Assembly (NCBI RefSeq): GCF_002079055.1
Contig: NC_047500.1
Coordinates: 496,001-560,000 of the forward strand
Origin: Saccharomyces paradoxus
Taxonomy: Eukaryota > Ascomycota > Saccharomycetes > Saccharomycetales > Saccharomycetaceae
Reading direction: 5' to 3'
Length of the DNA: 64,000 nt
Part shown: one piece after another, positions 41,177 through 50,098 of the stretch
How the letters are laid out: each line of letters begins with the position of its first letter
Numbering within the stretch: position 1 is the stretch's first letter
Program-made: the position numbers and the translations under genes
The notes under the pieces: generated by a model
Told to the model about the DNA's origin: nothing
Databases searched by the model: none
The model's input: only the letters and a program-made list of their open reading frames with translations

Positions 41177-43150
41177 TTATGGCTGATTACTTTTCCTAGG
41201 GGAATCAACATTTTCAATGTAAAATTCAGGAACTCTATTCTGAATTTGTGAATCATCTGTTTCCGGTATTGATGAGGTAGTATTTGTGATTGTCAAGTTG
41301 TCTAATTTCGGAATAGAATTCAAGGGAAAATTGCTACTGCTCATATCATCAGGCTTCGTGTTTTGTTCATTAGTTGCCTGTGCGGTTACGCTCTCCATGA
41401 TGTTCTCATTATTCATGGCTTTATTTTTAGATAGCCTAGTGACTTTATTCACAAATTTACATTTGTCGTCATAGTTGGGCAAACTTGATAGTGCTTTGAG
41501 ATTTTCAAACCATTCTATCATGTCGTCATAAGAATCTACTTTGAAAACCCAGTTATGACCTCTGTGTATTAGTCCATTAGAATTTGTACGCAATATAAAT
41601 TTGTTCTTTCCTTGCTCTGAGTTCGATTTTGTCTTTTTGGAATGCTCAGTAACGGTACACTCAACCAATGGTATTGACATCAACGGCGTGGAAAATTTAT
41701 GCCTATCCGGGGTCTTAAATTCATGTAAAAAGCTTGGAGTAAGGACATAAAACCCACGTGAATATGACTTCAAAAATTTTGATCTTTTCTCCAGAAATCC
41801 AGATTTAACTTCCAAAGTAAAAGGATCGTTTTGATTATTGTACGATATCTCTTTGAACTTCCTCATGGGCAAATTTGGTGGTACAAAACTGGAAATGTTC
41901 CTTAGAATGAAACTGTCCCATTCAAGATTTGTGTTTTTGTTCAATATTGTGGAATCTAGTTTAGAGATTACTGAGTCAAACACAACTTGAGCTTCTTTGC
42001 CAAGGATTTTAGCGTAGCTAGTTAATCCATTCTGTATCTCCATTACGATAACACTTTCTAACTGAGCCCCTGAATTTTGCAAGTTATCGAATGCCTCGTG
42101 TAAATAGTTTTCTTCAACCAATTGTCTTTTAATTTGCTTCTCCAATTGCAATTTTATCAAAAATGGGTCACTCTTCGGCGTACCTAATTTACATTCTTTT
42201 AAGGATTCATTAAAAAGTTTCATTAAGTGCTTAGTCTGCTGTAATTCTTTACCACAGGAATTTTTAAAATCAGATTGTAAAGCTTTAATTTCTTTAATTT
42301 TTACTAATAAATCTCTTCTCAAATCCTCTAGTCTAGGTATGATTTCACTGGTCAACTCTTTCGAACTTTTCAATGCTAAAGAGGCCAGGTTCTCGTGATA
42401 TTTGGTCAGCATTGTGGGCAAATCTTGGATGGACCCACTACCTAGAGGTAGAAAAAATTTCTGCAGGGACTTATCTTCATTAGAGACCGGCTGATATTGG
42501 TTTTCAATGCTGAAAAAGGGGAACTGTACAGCATGAGATAATCTCAGTTGCTGTCTAACTATCTCGTCCTGTATGGAGGCGGTCTCAGAGAGGTATACCA
42601 ATATGGCACGAATAACATTTCTCCAGGCAGAAAACCTGGCAGATAACACGTCAGTGGGCTGTGCAGAAGTGGGTATCAGTATCACCAGAGGCGACCTAGG
42701 ATCGTTTTGGTTGGAATTATACTGTTTCTGGTGGCTGTGAAGAGACATTCTTGGCATAGCTAGAATAGAAGGGTCAGTGAACGAACCTATGTTACTGACA
42801 TCGTTATTATTATTATTATTATTATTTTGAGAGGGTGGAATATTATTAGAGTTCAAAGAGTGTGTCACATTGGTGCCAGCCGCAGCATCGACCATCGAAT
42901 TTTGTCGATCCTGATCATACACATCCGAGTGAGCCGGAATAGTGTGATCAGAAGTCACGGCATCGATAGGATAAGGTACAGGGTTACGTTGCGCGAGCGA
43001 CGAGGGTAGTGACAAAGGCATGTTCTGGCCCTTTTGTTGTTGCTGTTGATAAGCCGGATTAAAATGTTCCGACCTCATTCTGCCTTCCAGTTGCTGATAT
43101 TGACTTCTGAGGTCGAGAGAGGTTCTTCCACTGTTCCGTTGGTAAGACAT
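41177..43150 (-). CDS. SLM2: Slm2, PI(4,5)P2-binding TORC2 effector
   Basis: Plasma-membrane (eisosome/MCT-linked) protein that recruits Ypk1 to TORC2 and binds calcineurin. It has 657 residues against 656 in S. cerevisiae (YNL047C). A Gln/Asn-rich N-terminus with a poly-Asn tract (TTA run on + strand near 42805-42828) precedes an F-BAR-like helical region and a PH domain from about residue 446 (KSGFLEKRSKFLKSYSRGFYVL). Near the C-terminus PEFYIE is the PxIxIT-type calcineurin docking site. The neighbouring gene is divergent. Confidence 0.95.
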   Translation of the reverse strand: MSYQRNSGRTSLDLRSQYQQLEGRMRSEHFNPAYQQQQQKGQNMPLSLPSSLAQRNPVPYPIDAVTSDHTIPAHSDVYDQDRQNSMVDAAAGTNVTHSLNSNNIPPSQNNNNNNNNDVSNIGSFTDPSILAMPRMSLHSHQKQYNSNQNDPRSPLVILIPTSAQPTDVLSARFSAWRNVIRAILVYLSETASIQDEIVRQQLRLSHAVQFPFFSIENQYQPVSNEDKSLQKFFLPLGSGSIQDLPTMLTKYHENLASLALKSSKELTSEIIPRLEDLRRDLLVKIKEIKALQSDFKNSCGKELQQTKHLMKLFNESLKECKLGTPKSDPFLIKLQLEKQIKRQLVEENYLHEAFDNLQNSGAQLESVIVMEIQNGLTSYAKILGKEAQVVFDSVISKLDSTILNKNTNLEWDSFILRNISSFVPPNLPMRKFKEISYNNQNDPFTLEVKSGFLEKRSKFLKSYSRGFYVLTPSFLHEFKTPDRHKFSTPLMSIPLVECTVTEHSKKTKSNSEQGKNKFILRTNSNGLIHRGHNWVFKVDSYDDMIEWFENLKALSSLPNYDDKCKFVNKVTRLSKNKAMNNENIMESVTAQATNEQNTKPDDMSSSNFPLNSIPKLDNLTITNTTSSIPETDDSQIQNRVPEFYIENVDSPRKSNQP

Positions 43151-43582
43151 GGTGCAGTGGGCGGCTGAGTAAAGCGTATGGCACCCTCCTAAACCTCTGT
43201 TTGTGCGGTCATCTTCTCATGTAGTAGGTTGCATCGCCTTTTGATTCAAGAATGCGGCGTGACCCGGAAAAAAGAAGCTGTATTGGTTGATTACTATTAT
43301 TATTATGGGTTTTACCAGTACCAGCCCCAGCACCAGGAGGATATATTGGCATTGGTAGGTGCAAGAGCTCCCAAAAGTACAAGTATCTATGTGACGTGTT
43401 ATTCCGTAGCAGTTTTATCTTACCGGAGTGTGTACTGCATTTACTTCTGCTTTTAACATTTTTTTCGCCAATGCTGGCTCGATCAAGAAGCTGCTTGCCA
43501 TTTGAATTATTTATATATAGAAATATTAATCATACATTAATCTTACATGGGAATAGTGTGACACTTCCGGCGCAAGATACCA
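43151..43582. other. SLM2-YNL046W divergent promoter
   Basis: A 432-nt region between divergent starts. Small ORFs on the + strand (43229-43456, 43396-43623) are not conserved in any family I know and are left out. No clear binding sites were identified. Confidence 0.4.
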
Positions 43583-44101
43583 ATGGAGCACGTACCAAAG
43601 AAGTCATTTGGACATTTCTTTAAAAGAAAAACTACAACTGTAGATGGAAGCAAACCACAGGTCTCCGGAACTGCTAACCGACTGCGGAAGCTGCTGCACA
43701 AAGGCAAGATACAGCAGCAGATGGTGCCGGCTGAATCTCAGTATAGAATTCCGGGCTATTTTAGGGATAATCGAAGCGTGCGAGTCAAAACCCCTATGTG
43801 CAACAACTCACCGTTAGCGGCGCCATCCACGCTTCATATCAATGAAAGATACGTTCGCTATGACATCAACACTAGGCCCTTAATTGTTGTGCTTGCGATC
43901 TCAATTGTATTTTTCGGCTGTCTCCTGGTGCTTAAGGACATCATCATTCAATCATCGGAAAACATCCTAAGTGTTTCCAAATGGAAAATTATAGGGGCGT
44001 CTTTCATGGGCACACCATACACAGGTCTTCTCACGGGACTAATTGGCACTGCATTTTCACCATTTTCTGCTGTTTCGTCGTGGCTTTCGTTCATCTTTTG
44101 A
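43583..44101 (+). CDS. YNL046W: YNL046W, membrane protein of unknown function
   Basis: A 172-residue protein, equal in length to S. cerevisiae YNL046W, which localises to the ER. A basic, hydrophilic N-terminal half (KSFGHFFKRKTTT, RLRKLLHKGK) is followed by a clear membrane segment at about residues 99-118 (PLIVVLAISIVFFGCLLVL) and a hydrophobic C-terminal stretch (135-172) that may form one or two more spans, ending FSAVSSWLSFIF. No function is known to me. The stop is only 141 nt before LAP2. Confidence 0.88.
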   Translation: MEHVPKKSFGHFFKRKTTTVDGSKPQVSGTANRLRKLLHKGKIQQQMVPAESQYRIPGYFRDNRSVRVKTPMCNNSPLAAPSTLHINERYVRYDINTRPLIVVLAISIVFFGCLLVLKDIIIQSSENILSVSKWKIIGASFMGTPYTGLLTGLIGTAFSPFSAVSSWLSFIF

Positions 44102-44242
44102 CACAATCCGTCTTCATTTTCCGGGGGCATTACCAATGGAAAATCATGTTGTCACTTTTTTCTTCCACTTTTTCGTTAACTTATATAAACGCATTCTTGT
44201 ATAGTTTGTGTTATGTATTAGGTGGTCTTGGTGTTCTAATTG

Positions 44243-46255
44243 ATGTTTTTACTCCCATTTCTCACTCGTCATCCTAGCTCTATTCACCAGTCCTCAGTTC
44301 AGTTTCGAGGATTACTTACTGTAATCTCAAGAAATATACACATTCCCATCCCTCATAAAATGTTGCCTCTTTCAATTGAACAGAGAAGACCCTCCCGGTC
44401 TCCCGAATACGATCAGTCTACTTTATCAAATTACAAGGACTTCTCAGTTCTTCATACCCATTTGAGCTTGTCTGTTTCCTTCGATAAGTCTGCTATTTCA
44501 GGGAACGTTACGTTCCAGTTGAAAAAACTGTACGATGAAAAAAAATCGAGGGACTTCCATCTGGACACGTCCTATTTGGATGTCCAGGAGGTCCAGATTG
44601 ATGGTTCTAAGGCGGATTTTCGAATTGAGCAAAGAAAGGAGCCCTTGGGCTCCAGGCTGGTTATCAATAATACCTCTTGCAACGATAACATTAATTTGAA
44701 TATTCAGTTTCGTACAACTGACAAGTGCACCGCTTTGCAATGGCTAAACAGCAAGCAAACCAAGGGCGGTAAACCGTACGTATTTTCACAGTTGGAAGCT
44801 ATTCATGCGAGATCCTTGTTCCCCTGCTTTGATACTCCCTCTGTGAAATCTACTTTCACTGCATCTATTGAATCTCCACTACCAGTGGTTTTTTCAGGCA
44901 TCACGATCGAAGATACAACTACGGATACTAATATTTACAGATTTGAACAAAAAGTCCCCATTCCAGCTTACTTGATCGGCATTGCCTCTGGTGATCTGTC
45001 GAGCGCTCCAATTGGACCTCGTTCCACCGTTTATGCAGAACCATTTCGTTTGGAAGATTGTCAATGGGAATTTGAAAACGATGTAGAGAAATTCATTCAA
45101 GCTGCTGAGAAAATTATTTTCGATTATGAGTGGGGCACTTATGATATCTTGGTTAACGTCGATTCGTACCCTTACGGCGGTATGGAATCTCCGAATATGA
45201 CATTTGCTACGCCCACCTTGATTGCTCATGATAAATCTAATATTGATGTCATTGCCCATGAACTTGCTCACTCATGGTCTGGTAACTTAGTGACCAATTG
45301 TTCCTGGAATCATTTTTGGCTGAATGAAGGTTGGACTGTTTACTTAGAAAGAAGAATTATTGGTGCTATTCATGGTGAACCAACTAGGCATTTCAGTGCT
45401 CTGATTGGTTGGAGCGATTTACAGAACTCTATCGATTCCATGAAGGACCCTGAAAGATTTTCTACTTTGGTGCAAAACTTGAACGATAACACTGATCCTG
45501 ACGATGCCTTTTCCACTGTTCCTTATGAGAAGGGATTTAACCTATTATTTCACCTAGAAACTGTTTTGGGAGGCAAGGCCGAATTTGACCCATTTATTAG
45601 ACACTATTTCAAGAAGTTTGCCAAGAAATCTTTGGATACTTTCCAGTTTTTGGACACTTTATATGAGTTTTATCCTGACAAAAGGGAAATTTTGGATTCT
45701 GTTGATTGGGAAGCTTGGCTGTATAAGCCAGGGATGCCACCAAGGCCTCACTTCATCACTGCTTTGGCTGATAGTGTTTACCAATTGGCTGACAAGTGGG
45801 TTGAAATGGCTCAAAATTTGAAAAATACAGAAGAGTTCCGGTCTGAATTCGATGCTATTGATATTAAGGATTTTAATTCGAACCAATTGGTTTTGTTCCT
45901 GGAGACTTTGACACAAAATGGCCATTCTAGCAAAAAACCAAAAGATTTTGACTGGGCCAAGTTCCCCGTCGCATCTAAGGCACTATTAGATATCTATCAA
46001 GATAAGATTGTTAAATCGCAAAACGCTGAAGTTGTTTTCAAGATGTTCAAATTCCAGATCTTTGCCAAGCTACAAGAAACCTATAAGCATTTAGCTGATT
46101 GGTTGGGGACTGTAGGTAGGATGAAGTTTGTCCGTCCCGGTTACAGACTATTAAACTCTGTGGACCGCCAATTGGCTGTTGCCACTTTCGATAAATTTAA
46201 GGACACGTATCACCCAATTTGTAAAGCTCTTGTGAAACAAGATTTAGGTCTCTGA
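44243..46255 (+). CDS. LAP2: Lap2, leukotriene A4 hydrolase-type aminopeptidase
   Basis: M1-family zinc aminopeptidase with epoxide hydrolase activity. The ATG at 44243 gives 670 residues (671 in S. cerevisiae, YNL045W); the codon before it is TTG. The exopeptidase motif GGMESPN and the zinc site HELAH (His339, Glu340, His343) with the downstream ligand in NEGW (Glu362) are complete. The C-terminal helical domain typical of LTA4 hydrolases is present. The first about 40 residues are extra to the catalytic fold; an internal Met (MLPLSIEQRRPSR) marks where the conserved part begins. Confidence 0.96.
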   Translation: MFLLPFLTRHPSSIHQSSVQFRGLLTVISRNIHIPIPHKMLPLSIEQRRPSRSPEYDQSTLSNYKDFSVLHTHLSLSVSFDKSAISGNVTFQLKKLYDEKKSRDFHLDTSYLDVQEVQIDGSKADFRIEQRKEPLGSRLVINNTSCNDNINLNIQFRTTDKCTALQWLNSKQTKGGKPYVFSQLEAIHARSLFPCFDTPSVKSTFTASIESPLPVVFSGITIEDTTTDTNIYRFEQKVPIPAYLIGIASGDLSSAPIGPRSTVYAEPFRLEDCQWEFENDVEKFIQAAEKIIFDYEWGTYDILVNVDSYPYGGMESPNMTFATPTLIAHDKSNIDVIAHELAHSWSGNLVTNCSWNHFWLNEGWTVYLERRIIGAIHGEPTRHFSALIGWSDLQNSIDSMKDPERFSTLVQNLNDNTDPDDAFSTVPYEKGFNLLFHLETVLGGKAEFDPFIRHYFKKFAKKSLDTFQFLDTLYEFYPDKREILDSVDWEAWLYKPGMPPRPHFITALADSVYQLADKWVEMAQNLKNTEEFRSEFDAIDIKDFNSNQLVLFLETLTQNGHSSKKPKDFDWAKFPVASKALLDIYQDKIVKSQNAEVVFKMFKFQIFAKLQETYKHLADWLGTVGRMKFVRPGYRLLNSVDRQLAVATFDKFKDTYHPICKALVKQDLGL

Positions 46256-46546
46256 AAAGGGGCGTGTTAAAGAACAAATAGGTAAATAAGTAAATATAAC
46301 TTATTTATGTTCCTTCCGTAGTACTTCTGATTCTTATTAGTGGCGGAGCATTGTGTCATGCGGTACGAATATTGTACTTTTGTCACATGCAATCGAGGCA
46401 AAAAAAAAAAAAAATAAATAATAACAACGAATATAAAAACAAATCATAAGAGTTTAGACTCGATTTCGACACTCCACGGCTTTGTATACTGGATTTGGAA
46501 CCATCAGCTGTCAGATACGCATAAAATAATACTAAATACTTCAACA

Positions 46547-47159
46547 ATGAACCAGCTAGGAGCTTTAGCCGTAAGTTAAAAGTCATAAACATAATTACAT
46601 CATTGAAAGCACAATATTAACGCGTTTTAACCTTTTTTCTTTATTTCTATAGCAAGTTTCACGTTTCACTCAAAACTTTTCAATGGAAAATATCAAGAGT
46701 GAGTTTCAATCCTTGCAATCCAAACTGGCAACCCTTCGCACCCCGCAAGAATTTTTCAATTTCAAGAAAATTTCTAAACCTCAAAACTTCGGGGAAGTCC
46801 AATCTAGAGTGGCTTATAATCTGAAATACTTTTCCAGTAACTATGGTTTGATTATTGGTTGTTTGAGCATCTACACATTATTGACAAATTTGTTGCTACT
46901 CTTTGTCATCGTTCTAGTCGTAGCTGGCATTATTGGTATAAATAGACTTAAGGGTGAAGAGCTGGTAACTCCATTTGGCTCTTTCAAAACCAACCAATTA
47001 TACACTGGATTGATTTGTGTTGCTGTGCCAATAGGTTTCTTAGCTTCGCCAATCTCAACTTTGCTATGGTTGATTGGTGCTTCCGCAGTCAGCGTCTTCG
47101 GACATGCATCATTGATGGAAAAGCCTATCGAAACTGTATTTGACGAAGAAACTGTTTGA
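46547..47159 (+). CDS. YIP3: Yip3, PRA1-family Rab-interacting protein, spliced
   Basis: Small membrane protein of ER-to-Golgi vesicles that binds prenylated Rab GTPases. Exon 1 is 46547-46570 (MNQLGALA) and exon 2 is 46653-47159; the joined protein has 176 residues, as in S. cerevisiae (YNL044W). The PRA1 domain has two pairs of hydrophobic segments (YGLIIGCLSIYTLLTNLLLLF and LYTGLICVAVPIGFLASP). Read without the intron, the frame would begin only at an internal Met (46683), losing 20 residues. Confidence 0.94.
46571..46652 (+). other. YIP3 intron
   Basis: An 82-nt intron with donor GTAAGT (46571-46576), branch-like TATTAAC at 46615-46621 (one base off TACTAAC) and acceptor TAG at 46650-46652 after a pyrimidine tract. 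Both signals deviate from the yeast consensus, but the join gives the known protein start. Confidence 0.88.
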
Positions 47160-47697
47160 ACACTCCTGCGAATGCTGGGAAAAAGAAATCTCTTCTTTTT
47201 TATTGTATATTTTACTCTTCTTCAATTTTAGTTAATTCTCGTCTTTTATCCTCTTCCCCCGTCAACTTTAGTATGTAATTGTATACAGACGTCATTCATA
47301 ATTACAGTTAACTTCTCTGTTCTTCTCACGCCCTTAAGATTTACATGTGCAGATTTATTCATTGGGTTTATGTATTTTTTTTTTTTTGTTTACCATGTGT
47401 ACAATTAATCATTTAAGATTCACGTGCCTAAAGGTAAAAAAGAATAATAACATAACCCTAGGGAGACAAGGTTTATATCGGTCGTATATAATATAGTCAA
47501 ACGGCACGCGTTTTATGTGTCTCTCCTACACAGTATAACAAGATCTACTTTTATTCTTAATTGGCACCACAATTCCGTTACTAGTTATTAACTACTGGTG
47601 GTATCTGGAAGGTAAAAAAGTCACATGTAGATGGCGTTAATAGGTTAAAGTTTAGTAACTTAAAAATAGCTTGAATAAAAGACGTCATAAAATAATA
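47160..47697. other. YIP3-tRNA-Pro intergenic region
   Basis: A 538-nt AT-rich gap with YIP3 3' signals, a T12 run near 47377, and the 5' flank of the tRNA. I recognise no LTR here, in contrast to the second tRNA-Pro locus. Confidence 0.45.
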
Positions 47698-47800
47698 GGG
47701 CGTGTGGTCTAGTGGTATGATTCTCGCTTTGGGCGACTTCCTGATTAAACAGGAAGACAAAGCATGCGAGAGGCCCTGGGTTCAATTCCCAGCTCGCCCC
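47698..47800 (+). tRNA. tP(UGG): tRNA-Pro (UGG), intron-containing, copy 1
   Basis: A 103-nt gene: exon 47698-47733, 31-nt intron 47734-47764, exon 47765-47800; the mature tRNA is 72 nt. The anticodon TGG is at 47730-47732, with the intron after position 37 as in all yeast tRNAs. B box GGTTCAATTCC; a T5 terminator follows at 47807-47811. The sequence is identical to the second copy at 63512-63614. Confidence 0.97.
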
Positions 47801-48726
47801 ATTATCTTTTTCACCGCAAAGTGCCGCTTTTTTGACTTCTGTTTTTTCTGCTGCATATTTCTTTGTTCAGGATCAACCAACCTTCCTGCTACTCCAGGCT
47901 GAAAGAAGTAATCTGGCCCCATGTATGTTTTGTAACATACATGCACCGCAAGTGAAGTAGGTAGGCTGAGAACAAAGAAGATTGAAAGGAACCGAATCAA
48001 AAGCGTATAAGGGCTCCCCTCCCCACCCTCCATAGTATATGATGACATTACTGATCTAGCTTTAGTCCAATACCCTTTTCATTTACTCTTCCTGGTAAGA
48101 AACACAAGCAATTCTCGGATTAATTACTTTTCTCGAAAGGGGATCCCGAACGCCTATCGGAAAAAGTAGCAACCCTTAAGGGGAGAGCACGGCTCTTGGC
48201 ATAACAGAAGACAGCACAGCACTAAAAGCAGGCCAGTCGCTGTGAGTACAACTCGGGTATGAAAGTATCTTCTCGTTTTGGTGGAATAGTGATTCCTCTT
48301 CTTCGAAGGCGCTTACGCTTCGCCCAATAATGTCATGATTTACAACTAAACCTTCCTCTCCGAACCCTTAAAAGCAGGCAAATTGAGAAATTTTTTTTGC
48401 TCGTCTTTTTTTCTCCCATTTCGATTACCTTATTGGGAACTTCTCGAAGAACTCGGCGAAGAGGGCCAGAGGAAGATTACTGACTATCATCGAGCCTTGT
48501 TTCTTTTGGCCTCTCCAGTAAGTTGCAAATGCAGTATTGGCTTTTTCAAAGGGAGAAGAGAGAAAGAAAGCGGAAGCTAGTCTCGCTGCTTTTTTAGTAC
48601 AGTTATTTTTTGTTTATTTGTTTCTTAACGACAGACAACGAGAAAGCTTGTGCGTGCATTAGGAAAATAAAGTAGCAAATTACATTACATGGAAAACTTG
48701 CAACTATTTGTGAGTACAGGCGACCA
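47801..48726. other. tRNA-Pro downstream / BOP3 promoter region
   Basis: A 926-nt gap. The first about 60 nt resemble the 3' flank of the second tRNA-Pro copy. Near 47922-47940 an inverted repeat GTATGTTTTGTAACATAC could form a hairpin. The rest is the BOP3 promoter with pyrimidine-rich tracts around 48400. A minus-strand ORF with a signal-like N-terminus (47782-48048) overlaps the tRNA and is rejected. Confidence 0.45.
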
Positions 48727-49923
48727 ATGAGCACTTTTAACAGTTACAGCCAGCCAAAGGAAAGCAGTGATAATAGTCATAATAATGTCAATAGGAGCAA
48801 GTCACTTTTAGATATAATATTCGGTACTAATGTTTCAGAATGGGCTTTTTCTGAAAACGCCTTGATGAAAGCTATGGATTTGAAAATAGAACAAGAAAAG
48901 ACTAAGCAGCAATATTATAAACTTGAAAACTTGAATCGTTCGATAGAGTTGTTTAAGCTTGCTTCCAGTTCAGGTCTGCCCATAAATCAAATACATAAAC
49001 TATTCAATACCGACCATGGCGCACCGGCACCTTCGCCAATGAAGGCAGGGGGCAATCAACTGCATAACAACACGGAAAGTGCACAGCCTTCAGAACATCT
49101 GCCCAGATTAAGTGGTTCTATCAAATCTTTAAAACCTTTAAACATGAACACAGTGTCACCAACGCCAATGAGTCGACAGCCCTCTCCATACAAGTTTCCA
49201 GCTCCATCCTCCACCAACGGCTTGCCGCACTCCACAGCTACAAATGTACAACGAAGAGCTAATTCTCCCGCAAGAATAGGTGCATCCGCAGTGGCTGCGT
49301 TGAATGACAATATTTCCATTAAGGAGGAAGATATGGCTAGGCGGATTCCTTCGGGTACAACATCACAAGAATCGCCCTTAAACAAGAAGCCAACTTCACT
49401 TCACAGTCGTAACTTGTCACTCCCAATAGGAAAGTTCACCAATCCTAATATTCCTTCCACAATGACATCCATACTAAGTTTCAACAGAGACCAGCAGCAA
49501 CCTACATCCCAACTACCCCCGCAGCAACAGCAACAACAACAACAACAAGACTTTCACACGCACAATTTACATACCATACCAAGAAAACCTGGAATGGTTC
49601 AAAAAAAGCATAGGCGTGCAAGGTCCACATCCTCCTTTGGAGTGATCGATTTAAGTATTATCGATGAAGCAAAAGAAAAACAACTACAGAGATCACCGTC
49701 CCCGATACATTCCAACGTGCCGGTAGCTCTCACCTCACAGGACAAACCGATTGAATCCAATATGAAGGAACAACCAAATATGCCGCAATCAGTTCGTGAA
49801 GGACGCCAAGTGCACGATGACTTGGATGATAGGACATGCAGTGAGAGCAGTAGTAGAAACGAAAGCCCTGTGAGAACCATCACGAAGGATAATTCTGTAG
49901 GCAAGATTTTGAACAGTTCCTAA
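48727..49923 (+). CDS. BOP3: Bop3, protein of unknown molecular function
   Basis: A 398-residue protein against 396 in S. cerevisiae (YNL042W), known only as a dosage bypass of PAM1 with roles in mercury and methylmercury tolerance. No enzymatic domain is visible. The N-terminal 70 residues (SLLDIIFGTNVSEWAFSENAL, then a Lys/Glu/Gln-rich helix) look ordered. The rest is Ser/Pro/Asn-rich and likely disordered, with a run of about nine Gln (49522-49548) and the basic patch KKHRRARS. Confidence 0.9.
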   Translation: MSTFNSYSQPKESSDNSHNNVNRSKSLLDIIFGTNVSEWAFSENALMKAMDLKIEQEKTKQQYYKLENLNRSIELFKLASSSGLPINQIHKLFNTDHGAPAPSPMKAGGNQLHNNTESAQPSEHLPRLSGSIKSLKPLNMNTVSPTPMSRQPSPYKFPAPSSTNGLPHSTATNVQRRANSPARIGASAVAALNDNISIKEEDMARRIPSGTTSQESPLNKKPTSLHSRNLSLPIGKFTNPNIPSTMTSILSFNRDQQQPTSQLPPQQQQQQQQQDFHTHNLHTIPRKPGMVQKKHRRARSTSSFGVIDLSIIDEAKEKQLQRSPSPIHSNVPVALTSQDKPIESNMKEQPNMPQSVREGRQVHDDLDDRTCSESSSRNESPVRTITKDNSVGKILNSS

Positions 49924-50098
49924 GTGACTGTTATTGTCTTTTTGATGTTCCCCTATGTATGTATACACCCATATATTATATAGATACCCGCCGCATACCA
50001 ATTCAAAAAAAGTATACAAATATTTGAGATGTTACATCGCTACTTTATAGGTGAGATGCGCTTTTCTGATACGATTAACAATAGAAGTTCTTTATATC

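Noticed and set aside
47160-47697. LTR upstream of tRNA-Pro copy 1
   Set aside because: Searched for TGTTGGAAT, the CTCGAGGA block and sigma/tau ends on both strands; none found.
47702-47902. Plus-strand ORF through tRNA-Pro copy 1, repeated at 63510-63809
   Set aside because: The frame is made of the tRNA gene and its duplicated flank; the similarity between the two is explained by the tRNA duplication.
47782-48048. Minus-strand ORF of 88 codons with a signal-peptide-like start
   Set aside because: It overlaps the tRNA-Pro 3' end, its last codons read tRNA sequence and its conserved flank, and I know no homolog.
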